Assembly (NCBI GenBank): GCA_035458525.1
Contig: DATHZQ010000014.1
Span: forward strand, 7,256-71,255
Length of the DNA stretch: 64,000 nt
Direction: 5' to 3'
DNA from: DATHZQ01 sp035458525
GTDB taxonomy: Bacteria > Actinomycetota > Acidimicrobiia > Spongiisociales > UBA5794
Shown here: one piece after another, positions 18,106 through 26,967 of the stretch
Numbering within the stretch: position 1 is the stretch's first letter
How the letters are laid out: the number at the start of each line of letters is the position of its first letter
Made by a program: the position numbers and the translations under genes
Notes under the pieces: model-generated
The model's input: only the letters and a program-made list of their open reading frames with translations
What the model was told of the DNA's origin: nothing
Database searches by the model: none

Positions 18106-20007
18106 CTACGCGTCGACGAGATCTGCTGGGCTGGGGTTCGATTTGATGCGCTCGATCCGGTAGTGGGAGTCCGGCTGGTCGAGGTAGGAAGGACGAAATG
18201 GGGGCGGCTCGAGCACTTGCCGACGCTGCAGCTCTTCGATCACCGACGTATGCACTGTGGCGATCTTGCCCACGAAGAGGGTGTCGAGACGGCCTCCTCT
18301 GGCCAAATAGTCGATCACCGCCTGGAGGCCCCGAAGGTATACGGCATCCTTTGTCAGACCCCCGCCGCGGAACACTCGCATCGTGATCAAGAAGGCCATT
18401 CGCTCCGAGATGCCAAAACCATCCTTGAGGAGCCGAAACGTTTCGACGAATGTGGCACCGTCGACTAACGCGCCAACAGCCTCGACCCTTGCTGCAAGAG
18501 TCCGCAGTCTGCCCGCCGTGAGCCCTCCAACCAGGTACTCCACGAACACCGCGAGACCTTCTTGCAGCTCATCGTGGCCGGCGAGGCCGGTTGCCAGAAG
18601 CTTGAACGGCTGGGCCCTCCCGTTCCAGTACGTCACCACATGCGTGCCGATCTCGTGCTGAATCAGGGGCTCCACGCGATTGAGCTGGAAAGACATGTTG
18701 GCGCCGATGATCAGATTGCCTGATGAGACCATCAACGACGAGATGTCCTTGTCGACGATGATTCGTCCGTTCATCTCTGCCGATGGGTGACGCAGTCGCT
18801 CGAACTCCTCCTGTGCACGAGCGATGAATTCTCCGACGCTCACGGTTCGTTGAGTTCTGCCACCGATCCCCGTCGGCACCTTCTCGAGAATGTCGAGCGC
18901 CGCCGCCCTCAGGTCGCCGCTGAGGCGACCGTAGAGCCCCATGCTCGTGTGAAGGAAGCGTTCGCGTTCACGTTCTGCCAGGAGGCTGAGCTTCAAGTCG
19001 AGTTCTCGTCGCTTGTCGCGGAATAGCTGATCGAGGACAGGGTCCTCAACGCGTTCGATCTTGATGTCCCACAGCCTGCGCTTCGCCAGCTCCGGATCGA
19101 CAACCAACGGGCGATAGTGGAATCGGGGTGCTTTTTCGAACTTCGATCGTCGGAACGTCCGGTATGCGGCCTCGGCGTTCACCGGTGTGACCGCCATGAG
19201 GAGATCGAAGGACTCGGCGACAGCGGTCAGCTGTTGGTCGACTCGCTTTGCGTCCGCTACGAAGGTGCGGCGACCGAGCGCGTGGTAGTGCAGCGAGCGA
19301 TCGTTGGTCTTGGTTTGGGCAAATTGAAATGCGCCCCGTTGCATAGAGCGGGCAGTCAGTCGCGCCAGGGTGCGCGCAACCAGGGGCAGCACGTCACCGG
19401 TGTCGGGGTCGATGTAGATCGGATTGACGTCGATTCCGACCACGGTGGTGTCGAGATCCTCTCTCGCCTTTTGGGGAAGCAGCTGAGGGAGGCCTGGTCG
19501 GCCGATCTTGGTTGCGGGTACCTGCTCGACGACGGCTCGCTGTTTCATGATCGATATACGTTCCAGCGATGATGCGAGCCTTGTGACGGTGGCGGAGTTT
19601 CGATCCGCCTTTTCGTGGTGCAGCATGAACCTGGGCTTGGCCGCGGCCGCTGCCGAGTTGCCGTCCCTATCGACTTCGGCGCTCGGCCAGAGCTCGATGA
19701 TGAGGAACGCACCGAATCCCTTCGACAGCTCCCGTGCGATAGCGGCGACCAGTCGGCTCGTCCATGCTCTCGACGCCTTCGGAGTCGGGGCGATCAGATA
19801 CGAGGCCCCCCCGGTGAGGATCGCGGAGAACCGAGAGCTCGCCTCTTCCGGCGAAGGCCGATACACCAGCAGGAACGGAAGTCGCCGATCGATGTTCAAC
19901 AAGCCGTCGCCTGGCAACGTGTCACGAATCGGTCGATCGCGACGCAGACGATCGATGACCGAGTTGATGAGTTCCTGGTCCAAGCTCAGAGTCGTTGGAC
20001 TCGCCAT
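18106..20007 (-). CDS. DUF1704 / QEGLA-motif putative metallopeptidase
   Basis: 633 residues of the DUF1704 family, often labelled flavohemoglobin expression-modulating QEGLA motif protein. The zincin-like signature HEIGTH (His451-His456) and the family motif QEGLA (482-486) are both intact. The family includes the eukaryotic MATCAP tubulin carboxypeptidases, so peptidase activity is plausible; the bacterial substrate is unknown. The ATG at 20007 follows GGGAGA. A longer in-frame start would extend into the divergent promoter. It is divergent from an ATP-grasp ligase and an N-formylglutamate amidohydrolase-like gene. These three families recur together in bacteria, suggesting a pathway that makes and trims an amino-acid or peptide conjugate. 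The old link to flavohemoglobin is not supported by anything seen here. Confidence 0.82.
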   Translation of the reverse strand: MASPTTLSLDQELINSVIDRLRRDRPIRDTLPGDGLLNIDRRLPFLLVYRPSPEEASSRFSAILTGGASYLIAPTPKASRAWTSRLVAAIARELSKGFGAFLIIELWPSAEVDRDGNSAAAAAKPRFMLHHEKADRNSATVTRLASSLERISIMKQRAVVEQVPATKIGRPGLPQLLPQKAREDLDTTVVGIDVNPIYIDPDTGDVLPLVARTLARLTARSMQRGAFQFAQTKTNDRSLHYHALGRRTFVADAKRVDQQLTAVAESFDLLMAVTPVNAEAAYRTFRRSKFEKAPRFHYRPLVVDPELAKRRLWDIKIERVEDPVLDQLFRDKRRELDLKLSLLAERERERFLHTSMGLYGRLSGDLRAAALDILEKVPTGIGGRTQRTVSVGEFIARAQEEFERLRHPSAEMNGRIIVDKDISSLMVSSGNLIIGANMSFQLNRVEPLIQHEIGTHVVTYWNGRAQPFKLLATGLAGHDELQEGLAVFVEYLVGGLTAGRLRTLAARVEAVGALVDGATFVETFRLLKDGFGISERMAFLITMRVFRGGGLTKDAVYLRGLQAVIDYLARGGRLDTLFVGKIATVHTSVIEELQRRQVLEPPPFRPSYLDQPDSHYRIERIKSNPSPADLVDA

Positions 20008-20220
20008 GCACTCTCCCGTGGGCCGGTGAATCAGGGGAGGCCGCACAGACTTCTTCGCCCTCGAGGTAAAGGGCGTCCCTCGGCGCCGTCGTGTAGACAC
20101 TATCCGACCCGGGGCCAATGTCCGCGTACCTCGCGGGAAAGTAGGCTACTTCGCATGGGCTCGGGCGGGTCTTGGACCGGGGCCCCGGCACCCGCGATCG
20201 GCAGGAAGCAGGGAGAAAGT

Positions 20221-21264
20221 ATGCGTGTCGGCTTCGTTGTCAACGACATCAAGACCGAGGAGACCGGGTACACGACAACCCGCCTCGGCGTCGCCTTGAC
20301 GAACCGCGGCCACGAAGCGTGGGTGATCAGCGTGGGCGATCTCGCCTACGACCCTGATGAACACGTGCGTGCCAACGCCGCGCGGGTACCGAAGCCCCGG
20401 TACAAGGACGGCGTCGGGTACATGCGAGACCTCCTCGGCAAGTCGGCGATCAAGGAGCGAATCACCGTCGACGACTTGGACGTCCTCTTTCTCCGGAACG
20501 TACCGTCTGACGAGAAGGGAAGGCGCGAGTGGGCCAAGACCGCGGCACTGGATTTTGGCCGCGTTGCGATGCGTCATGGGGTCATCGTGCTCAACGATCC
20601 CAATGGACTGGCGAAGGCCCACGACAAGATGTACTTCCAGCTCTTCCCCGAAGAGGTCCGGCCGACAACCTTGATCAGCAGGGACCATGCACTGATTCGG
20701 GAATTCGTCAAGGACCAGGGTCGAGCAGTGTTGAAGCCGCTGCACGGATCCGGTGGCGAGAGCGTCTTCCTCGTGCGAGCGGATGATCCAGCCAATCTGA
20801 ACCAGATGATCGATGCTGTGGCCCGGGACGGCTACATCATTGCCCAGGAGTACCTGCCGCACGCCGAAGAGGGCGATACTCGACTGTTCTTGATGAATGG
20901 CGAGCCGCTCCGCCACAAGGGACGCTATGCGGCGTTTCGCCGCATCCGCTCCGGCGGCGACATGCGCTCCAACCTCCACGCCGGAGGGAGGCTCGCCAAG
21001 GCGACATTGACTGACGTCGATTTCACGCTGGCCGAGATCGTTCGACCGAAGTTGGTCCAGGACGGGATGTTTCTCGTGGGCATTGACATCGTTGGCGACA
21101 AGCTGATGGAGATCAACGTGTTCAGCCCGGGAGGGCTGGGCTCGTCGCAGAAGCTCGAAGGTGTCAACTTCAATGACGCCGTCGTCGATAGCTTGGAACG
21201 AAAAGTCGGCTACATGGGGTACTACAAGCGCAACTTCAACAACGTCGAAATGGCCACGCTGTGA
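20221..21264 (+). CDS. ATP-grasp ligase, glutathione synthetase-like
   Basis: 347 residues related to glutathione synthetase/RimK-type ATP-grasp ligases. Visible are the N-terminal RVGFVVNDIKTEETGYTT segment, NDPNGLAKAHDKMYF (start of the ATP-grasp fold), VLKPLHGSGGESVFLV (nucleotide lid), and the metal-binding end MEINVFSPGG. Such enzymes join a carboxylate to an amino or thiol group using ATP via an acyl phosphate. Genuine glutathione synthesis is unlikely because actinobacteria normally use mycothiol and no gamma-glutamylcysteine ligase is present here. A GGGAGAAAG box precedes the ATG. The last bases GTGA are shared with the next gene's GTG start. The substrate is unknown and probably belongs to the DUF1704-linked pathway. 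Confidence 0.78.
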   Translation: MRVGFVVNDIKTEETGYTTTRLGVALTNRGHEAWVISVGDLAYDPDEHVRANAARVPKPRYKDGVGYMRDLLGKSAIKERITVDDLDVLFLRNVPSDEKGRREWAKTAALDFGRVAMRHGVIVLNDPNGLAKAHDKMYFQLFPEEVRPTTLISRDHALIREFVKDQGRAVLKPLHGSGGESVFLVRADDPANLNQMIDAVARDGYIIAQEYLPHAEEGDTRLFLMNGEPLRHKGRYAAFRRIRSGGDMRSNLHAGGRLAKATLTDVDFTLAEIVRPKLVQDGMFLVGIDIVGDKLMEINVFSPGGLGSSQKLEGVNFNDAVVDSLERKVGYMGYYKRNFNNVEMATL

Positions 21265-22040
21265 CCTCGCAGCCATGGAGCATTGCGATCGGCGATGACC
21301 CGATCGTCGCAACGGCCATCCATGCCGGCCACGGCTTGAGACCCGAGGTTGCAGCACTCACCAAGTTGTCTGAGGCGCACCGCCTCAGAGAGGAGGATCC
21401 GTTCACGGATCGATGGATCGGTGTGGCAGGGAACTCGATAGCCGTAACCGTCTCCCGCTTCGAGGTCGATCTCAACCGACCGCGCGAGAAGGCCGTCTAT
21501 GTCAGGCCCGAGGATGCTTGGGGGCTCGATCTCTGGAACTCCGAGCCGAGCGCTGACTTCGTGGGGCGTTCACTCGAGATCTACGACAAGTTCTATGCGG
21601 AACTCGGACAGCTCTGCGACCGGGTGGTCGAGGCCCACGGCCATGTCGTGGTGCTCGACCTCCACTCATACAACCACCGACGCAATGGTGCCGATGCACC
21701 GGTGGATGACCCCGACTTGAATCCCGAAATCAATCTCGGTACCGAGTCGATTGCGACGAGTTGGGAACCGGTTGTCTCGGCCTTCGCAAAGACCGTGAGC
21801 GAACTCCCGTTCTACGACGGCACGCTGGACGTGCGGACGAACGTGAGGTTCAGGGGAGGCAACATGCCCCGGTGGATCAACGCCCGATACAAGGACTCCG
21901 GGTGTTCGATCGCCATCGAGGTGAAGAAGATCTTCATGGACGAGTGGAGCGGCGCCCTCGACGAGGGAATTGCTGCATCGATCGGCAGCATCCTCCAGGC
22001 CGCAGCGGAATCGGTCGGGCAAGAGCTTCGAACCCGCTAG
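21261..22040 (+). CDS. N-formylglutamate amidohydrolase-like protein
   Basis: 259 residues of the FGase family. Conserved elements are AIHAGHG near the start, EEDPFTDRW, VDLNRPREKAVY, VLDLHSYNHRR and a late IEVKKIFMDEW. These correspond to the zinc-hydrolase core that removes an acyl group from an amino acid or cleaves an amide. There is no histidine-utilisation gene nearby, so N-formylglutamate itself is an unlikely substrate. Its GTG start overlaps the stop of the ATP-grasp ligase (GTGA), so the two are translationally coupled and probably act on the same conjugate, one forming and one hydrolysing an amide. That last point is inference. Confidence 0.75.
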   Translation: MTSQPWSIAIGDDPIVATAIHAGHGLRPEVAALTKLSEAHRLREEDPFTDRWIGVAGNSIAVTVSRFEVDLNRPREKAVYVRPEDAWGLDLWNSEPSADFVGRSLEIYDKFYAELGQLCDRVVEAHGHVVVLDLHSYNHRRNGADAPVDDPDLNPEINLGTESIATSWEPVVSAFAKTVSELPFYDGTLDVRTNVRFRGGNMPRWINARYKDSGCSIAIEVKKIFMDEWSGALDEGIAASIGSILQAAAESVGQELRTR

Positions 22041-22215
22041 CAGTTGCACCAGGCGTTGGATTGGGAACTGGTCGCGGCGGACGCTCGCCTCGCTACTGCC
22101 CAGGGACCACGATGCAAGATTGGATCGTCCGATCCCGAGCACGCCGATTCGCAATCCTGTCGCGATGACGCACATTCCGTACCGTCCGCGATCGGCACGT
22201 CGAGGATCGGTTCGG

Positions 22216-22611
22216 TCAGCTCGTATCGAGCAGCTCGGCGGCCCGTGATGCGGCTGCGAGGCGTGCATCGGTAGTCACGATGGGGACGCCGAGTCGGTTG
22301 GCGAGCTCGACGTAGAGGGCGTCCACCAGTCTCAGGTTGTGACGGAGCTTCCAAGCGCCGTTGAGCAAGGGGGCGAGAAGGTGACGCTGAAGCGGGGCAG
22401 CGGATAGACGTTGGACTCGGGGGGTCGCCTGGCGGACAGTCAGCTCTCCGGCGCGCTGCAGGCGGCCTAGGGCGGCCAGGACTTCCGCATCGAAGTGTGC
22501 GGGAACGTGAAGCTCGTGACCGCGGAGTCGACGCCGCACTGCGGCCGCCACCGGTGACCCGACGAGCAGATCGACCATTGCGGAGGCGTCGATGATCGCC
22601 GACTCAGGCAC
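22216..22611 (-). CDS. vapC: VapC-like PIN-domain toxin
   Basis: 131 residues with the four acidic positions of PIN ribonucleases: IIDASAMVDLL, FDAEVLAAL, LVDALYVELA and VTTDARLAAA. PIN toxins of VapBC systems cleave RNA, commonly tRNA or rRNA, when the antitoxin is lost. The most likely start is a GTG at 22611 that overlaps the antitoxin stop by eight bases; longer in-frame starts would run inside the antitoxin gene. It sits between the ATP-grasp/FGase pair and the carnitine operon and is not obviously linked to either. Confidence 0.8.
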   Translation of the reverse strand: MPESAIIDASAMVDLLVGSPVAAAVRRRLRGHELHVPAHFDAEVLAALGRLQRAGELTVRQATPRVQRLSAAPLQRHLLAPLLNGAWKLRHNLRLVDALYVELANRLGVPIVTTDARLAAASRAAELLDTS

Positions 22612-22828
22612 GTTCGAAGTCGTCCTTTGCGGCGGCCACGGCGTCGACGACGGAGCGGTGGCCAATACCGAGTGGGCGTATGGCCGCCACGTCGTCGAGC
22701 CACTCATCGACTCGACTGGCAGCGAGCGCGCTCCGCAACGCTTCTTGGGTCAGGTTGGAAACATTCAACCCTGCGGCCTTGGCTTCGGCAGCAAGATCGT
22801 CGGGAAGGTAGACGTTCACTCGTGCCAT
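22604..22828 (-). CDS. vapB: VapB-like antitoxin (ribbon-helix-helix)
   Basis: 74 residues beginning MARVNVYLPDDLAAEAKAAG, a CopG/RHH-type beta strand and helix. This is followed by NVSNLTQEALRSALA and an acidic C-terminal tail that would neutralise VapC. An ATG two codons earlier is equally possible; neither has a clear Shine-Dalgarno sequence, so the message may be nearly leaderless. The gene overlaps the downstream toxin start. RHH antitoxins usually repress their own promoter, but I see no convincing palindrome in the 50 bp upstream. Confidence 0.75.
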   Translation of the reverse strand: MARVNVYLPDDLAAEAKAAGLNVSNLTQEALRSALAASRVDEWLDDVAAIRPLGIGHRSVVDAVAAAKDDFERA

Positions 22829-22980
22829 GCGCATAGGATACACACACAAGCCCAGATCAATGGGTACGCATGCATCCATCGCTCACAGGCCCACACAGCC
22901 GAGCGGCATCACGTGTCCGACGGCGGCGGCCTTCGGTGAAGACGGTCCGTGGCGACATCGCCTTCGCAGCGCTCAGTCGG

Positions 22981-23008
22981 CGCGAGGAGCGTCGTAGGCG
23001 CTCCCGCG
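22981..23008 (-). terminator. Hairpin downstream of the carnitine operon
   Basis: CGCGAGGAGCG and CGCTCCCGCG pair around a 7-nt loop with a single bulge, about 55 bases beyond the caiD-like stop on the minus strand. It would close the carnitine operon transcript. There is no U-tract. Confidence 0.4.
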
Positions 23009-23064
23009 TCCGCCCGGCTCTCCGCGGATCGTCGGGCACGAACGCCACGCCGCGGGAGGTGCGG

Positions 23065-23844
23065 CTAGCGGCCCTGCCAGTTGGGCTTGCGGCCTTCGGC
23101 GAAGGCCTTGGGCCCCTCGAGGGCGTCCTCGCTGGCGAGCATTTCGTCGTAGGCCGCGACGTAGCCGCCCCGGAGCGCGACGAAGGCCTCCGGGATGGCC
23201 ATGTCCGCCGTCCTCCGCATGGCCTGCAGTGCCGCGGCGACGGCGAGCGGTGCCGCGGCCGCGATCTCGTGCGCCAGCCCACGCGCCGTCGCCATCAGGT
23301 CATCCGCCGCAACCACCCGGTTGACGAGCCCGAGCTGCGCCGCTTCCGCTGCGCCCACTCTCCGACCCGTCAGGATCAGCTCCTTGGCGACGGCAGGCGG
23401 GACGATCCGGGGCAACCGGATGACGCCGGCGTCCGGGATCACGCCCACGAAGACCTCGCCGAAGAACATCTCAGCGTGGTCGGCTGCGACCACGAGGTCG
23501 GCGGCGAGGACGAGCTCGAAACCACCGCCCACGGCCATGCCGTTGACAGCAGCGATCACCGGCTTGTCGAGGTGGGGCAACTCGGGGAAGCCGCCGAACC
23601 CGCCGACGCCGTAGTCCGACTCGTAGTCTTCGCCCTCGGCGGCTGCCTTGAGGTCCCAGCCGGCGCTGAAGAAGCGCTCGCCGGCACCCGTCACAATGGC
23701 GACCCGGAGTGCGGCGTCGTCGCGGAACTCGGCGAACACCTCGCCCATCGCCCGGCTCGTTGCGGCGTTGATGGCGTTGGCTTTCGGAACGTCGAGCACC
23801 ACCTCCAGCAACGGCGGCTGCTTCGTCACGTGGAGCGGGCTCAT
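23065..23844 (-). CDS. caiD: Carnitinyl-CoA dehydratase / crotonobetainyl-CoA hydratase
   Basis: 259 residues of the enoyl-CoA hydratase family, with strong similarity to CaiD: VPKANAINAATSRAMGEVF, FRDDAALRVAIVTGAGE, RFFSAGWDLKAAAEGE and LDKPVIAAVNG are near-identical in pattern to the enterobacterial protein. The catalytic glutamates fall at Glu110 (GGGFEL) and Glu130 (FGEVFVG), one residue from the reference positions. It would interconvert crotonobetainyl-CoA and L-carnitinyl-CoA. The start ATGA overlaps the stop of the acyl-CoA ligase, and it is the last gene of the operon. In enterobacteria CaiD serves anaerobic carnitine reduction; here the neighbours suggest it runs towards carnitine for oxidative use. 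Confidence 0.85.
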   Translation of the reverse strand: MSPLHVTKQPPLLEVVLDVPKANAINAATSRAMGEVFAEFRDDAALRVAIVTGAGERFFSAGWDLKAAAEGEDYESDYGVGGFGGFPELPHLDKPVIAAVNGMAVGGGFELVLAADLVVAADHAEMFFGEVFVGVIPDAGVIRLPRIVPPAVAKELILTGRRVGAAEAAQLGLVNRVVAADDLMATARGLAHEIAAAAPLAVAAALQAMRRTADMAIPEAFVALRGGYVAAYDEMLASEDALEGPKAFAEGRKPNWQGR

Positions 23845-25805
23845 GCGAGGGTCACCATGGCGTCGACGGCTACTGCCCGGCTGGGTGTCACGATCAGCGG
23901 ATTGATCTCGGCCTCGAGCACGGGTCCATCGTCGCACATCGCCTGCAGCTCGAACACTGCATCGACGGCCGCTTCCAGATCGGGTGGCTCGGGAGCGCGG
24001 CAGCGGGCCACAACGCGCAGCTGCCGCAGAGCGACGTCGATGGCGCTGCGGCCCGCCGGTGCCAGCAAGTGGGTTCGGTCCTCCATGACCTCGACGAGCC
24101 GTCCGCCGGCTCCGAGGGTGATCAGCCAGCCCATGTGATCGACAGCACGCACGCTCACGAGCAGTTCGAGCACGCCATCCTCGATCGTCTCCTCAACCAG
24201 GTAGCGCTCGCCCACCGGCATGGCGGCAATCGTCCGCACGAGTTGCTCGGCATCGTGAATCCCAACCGCCACGGCACCGACGTCCGTCTTGTGATCGATG
24301 CCGAGCACCTTGACCGTGAGCGGAAACGGCAGTGCGGTGGCCGTGGGATCCGACAGCGTCTCGCTGCGGGGAACCGGAATCCCCGCCGATGCGAGGAGCC
24401 GCTTGCTGGCAGCCTCGTCGAGCGTGGCCGCCTCTCTGCCCCGTGTTGCTGGTACCCCGTGGACGCCAACGTCAGCGTTCTCGACGGCGCCGAGTGCTGC
24501 GAGAGCCTCGATCGCCTCTCCGATACCCAGCATCGGCACCAACCCGAAGTCCCGCAGCCGTTCCTGTGCGGCGACCGGCATCGTCTCCGGTAGCGAAGCG
24601 ACCACGAGCCCTGGAATCAACTCGCCGCAGGCGGCGGCGAACGCCCGGCAGGCCGCCCACCATGCATCCGGCACCTCGGTCGCCGGGAAGTCGAGTACCA
24701 GCATGGATACATCGAACCGACCATTCACGACTGCAGTGAACGTCTGCCGCATGCGATCCTCGTCACCCCACGAGAACGTGTGATAGTCCATCGGATTCGA
24801 CACGGCGACGAGCGGCCCGACCGTCTCGGCAATCGCCGCTGCGTGACTCGGCTCGAGCGCGGGCAGGTCGATCCCGGCGTCGTGGCCGAGGTCGGCCACG
24901 TGTGCCGCTTCACCACCCGAGGCGCTGAGCGAGACAATCCGGGGCCGATGGGGAATGCGGCCGGCGAGCTTCAGTGTCTCCAGGAACGCCGGCATCGTGC
25001 GAACTCGCGCCACTCCGTAGCGGGCGAAGAGTGCCCCGTAGGCCGCGTCGTCGCCCACCAGTGCTCCGGTATGCGAGGCCGTCGCGAGGCTGCCCTTCTC
25101 GGAGGTGCCCATTCGCAAGGCAACGACGGGGATTCCCATCTCCCTCGCACGCAACACCGCATGGCCGAAAGCTCGCGAGTCGGTGATCGACTCGAGTTGC
25201 ACGCCAATGGCGGTGATGCGCGGATCGTCGAGCATCGCCTCCATGAGGGCCGGGAGATCGATCTTGGCTTGATTACCCGCCGTGATCAGGAGGCCGATGT
25301 CGAGGCTGCGCCGAGCCATCGTGAGGTTGATGCCGATATTGCCGCTCTGGGTGATGATCGCAACGCCCCGGTCGACCGGCCGCAGGCCGTGGACGTCGGG
25401 CCAGATCGCCGTCCGGTCGAGAGCGTTGACGTAGCCGTAGCAATTCGGCCCGAGCAGCGGCATGGCACCTGCCGCCACGACCAGCTGATCTTGCAACTCG
25501 CGGGCGCCCGACTCGGCGAATCCCGATGTGTAGACCACGGCGCTGCCGGTGCCGCGGTCCGCCAGGGCGGTGACGACGTCCGGCGTCGCATCACGAGGGA
25601 CGGCCACGAAGGCAACGTCGGGCGCCGCAGGCAAGTCATCGGTTGATGCCACGCACCTACGTCCCAGCATCTCGGGCCGGGTTGGATGCACGGGCCACAC
25701 CTCGCCGGTGTAGCCGAGGAGGTCGAGCTGTTCGATCACTCGCCCGGCCTCGGTGCCGCCGACGACGGCGACGGACTTCGGCCTGAGGAGCCGATCCAGA
25801 TTCAC
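23841..25805 (-). CDS. ADP-forming acyl-CoA synthetase, probable carnitine/butyrobetaine-CoA ligase
   Basis: 654 residues with the two-part architecture of NDP-forming acyl-CoA synthetases. A CoA-binding Rossmann domain (SVAVVGGTEAGRVIEQL) is followed by succinyl-CoA ligase-like domains containing TASHTGALVGDD, whose histidine is the likely phosphohistidine, and an ATP-grasp half at the C-terminus (LTVKVLGIDHKTDVGAV). It would activate an acid to its CoA ester with ATP giving ADP. In this operon the likely substrate is gamma-butyrobetaine, crotonobetaine or carnitine, replacing the AMP-forming CaiC and the CoA-transferase CaiB, neither of which is present. The GTG at 25805 follows the previous stop by one base. 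Substrate is inferred from context. Confidence 0.75.
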   Translation of the reverse strand: MNLDRLLRPKSVAVVGGTEAGRVIEQLDLLGYTGEVWPVHPTRPEMLGRRCVASTDDLPAAPDVAFVAVPRDATPDVVTALADRGTGSAVVYTSGFAESGARELQDQLVVAAGAMPLLGPNCYGYVNALDRTAIWPDVHGLRPVDRGVAIITQSGNIGINLTMARRSLDIGLLITAGNQAKIDLPALMEAMLDDPRITAIGVQLESITDSRAFGHAVLRAREMGIPVVALRMGTSEKGSLATASHTGALVGDDAAYGALFARYGVARVRTMPAFLETLKLAGRIPHRPRIVSLSASGGEAAHVADLGHDAGIDLPALEPSHAAAIAETVGPLVAVSNPMDYHTFSWGDEDRMRQTFTAVVNGRFDVSMLVLDFPATEVPDAWWAACRAFAAACGELIPGLVVASLPETMPVAAQERLRDFGLVPMLGIGEAIEALAALGAVENADVGVHGVPATRGREAATLDEAASKRLLASAGIPVPRSETLSDPTATALPFPLTVKVLGIDHKTDVGAVAVGIHDAEQLVRTIAAMPVGERYLVEETIEDGVLELLVSVRAVDHMGWLITLGAGGRLVEVMEDRTHLLAPAGRSAIDVALRQLRVVARCRAPEPPDLEAAVDAVFELQAMCDDGPVLEAEINPLIVTPSRAVAVDAMVTLA

Positions 25806-25806
25806 G

Positions 25807-26967
25807 TCAGCCGCCGCGGGGCCGCAGCATGGCGCGCGAGATGATGTGACGCTGGATCTCGCTCGTGCCGTCCCAGATGCGGTCGACACGGGTGTCACGC
25901 CACATGCGTTCCAGCGGCAGCTCGGTCATCAGACCCATGCCCCCGAAGATCTGAACCGCCTCGTCGGTCACGAACGTGCACATCTCGGTGGCGAACACCT
26001 TGGCCATGGCGGCGTCGCTGTCGGTCATGGTGCCCTGGTCGTCCTTCCACGCCGCCCGCAGCGTCAGCAGTTCCGCAGCGTCGTACTGGGTTTGCATATC
26101 GGCGAGCTTGAACGACACACCTTGGAACTTGCCGATCTGTTGTCCGAACTGCTCCCGGTTGGCTGCCCAGTCGGTGGCGAGATCGATGGCGCGACGGGCC
26201 CGTCCGAGGCAGATCGCGGCTACCTGGAGTCTGGTGGATCCCAGCCATTCGTTGGCGACATCGAAGCCGCGGTGCACCTCGCCGAGCACGGCGGACTCCG
26301 CCACGCGGCAGTTCTCGAACGTGAGAATGGCGTTGTGGTAGCCGCGGTTGCTCACGGCGTCGTAGCCTTTCGTCACGGTGAGTCCTGGCGTGTCGAAGTC
26401 GACGAGAAATGCAGTGATCCGCTTCCGCATCCCGCGGCTGGTCTCCTCTTCCCCGGTTGCCGCGAACACGATGACGTAGTCGGCGAGGTCGGCGTGGCTG
26501 ATGAAGTGTTTGGTCCCGTTGATGACGAAGTTGCGGCCGTCGGCGTCGGCGCGGCACTTCATCCCCCGGACGTCCGATCCTGCATCCGGTTCGCTCATCG
26601 CCAGGCAGTCGACCCGCTCGCCGCGAATCGTCGGCAGCAGGTAGCGCTCTACCTGTTCCCCGGTACAGGCGTTAAGAATGTTCGACGGTCGGGCCACGAT
26701 GTAGTGCAAGGCATAGGACGTGGCGCCGAACTCGCGGTCCACCAGAGTCATGGTCAGCGAATCGAGACCGCCGCCGCCCAGCTCTGCGGGCATGTTGGCG
26801 GCGTAGATGCCGGCCTGCAGCGCCCGGGTGCGGATCTGCTCTACGAGCTCTGGCCGTACCTCGTCGGTGCGCTCGACCTCTTCCTCGTACGGCATCAGCT
26901 CCTGCTCGGTGAAACGCCGCGCCGTGTCGACGATGAGCTTCTGTTCATCGGTCAGGGCAAAGTCCAT
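25807..26967 (-). CDS. Acyl-CoA dehydrogenase, probable gamma-butyrobetainyl-CoA dehydrogenase
   Basis: 386 residues, typical of the family. It begins MDFALTDEQKLIVDTARRF and has AMSEPDAGSDVRGM (FAD-binding signature), NGTKHFISHAD, QIFGGMGLMTELPLERMWRD and a C-terminal WDGTSEIQRHI. The enzyme introduces a trans-2 double bond into an acyl-CoA and passes electrons to ETF. In this operon it would convert gamma-butyrobetainyl-CoA to crotonobetainyl-CoA, which CaiD would hydrate. The start ATGA overlaps the stop of the carnitine dehydrogenase fusion. The reaction could run as oxidation here, opposite to the CaiA-catalysed reduction in anaerobic enterobacteria. Specificity is inferred from neighbours. 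Confidence 0.78.
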   Translation of the reverse strand: MDFALTDEQKLIVDTARRFTEQELMPYEEEVERTDEVRPELVEQIRTRALQAGIYAANMPAELGGGGLDSLTMTLVDREFGATSYALHYIVARPSNILNACTGEQVERYLLPTIRGERVDCLAMSEPDAGSDVRGMKCRADADGRNFVINGTKHFISHADLADYVIVFAATGEEETSRGMRKRITAFLVDFDTPGLTVTKGYDAVSNRGYHNAILTFENCRVAESAVLGEVHRGFDVANEWLGSTRLQVAAICLGRARRAIDLATDWAANREQFGQQIGKFQGVSFKLADMQTQYDAAELLTLRAAWKDDQGTMTDSDAAMAKVFATEMCTFVTDEAVQIFGGMGLMTELPLERMWRDTRVDRIWDGTSEIQRHIISRAMLRPRGG

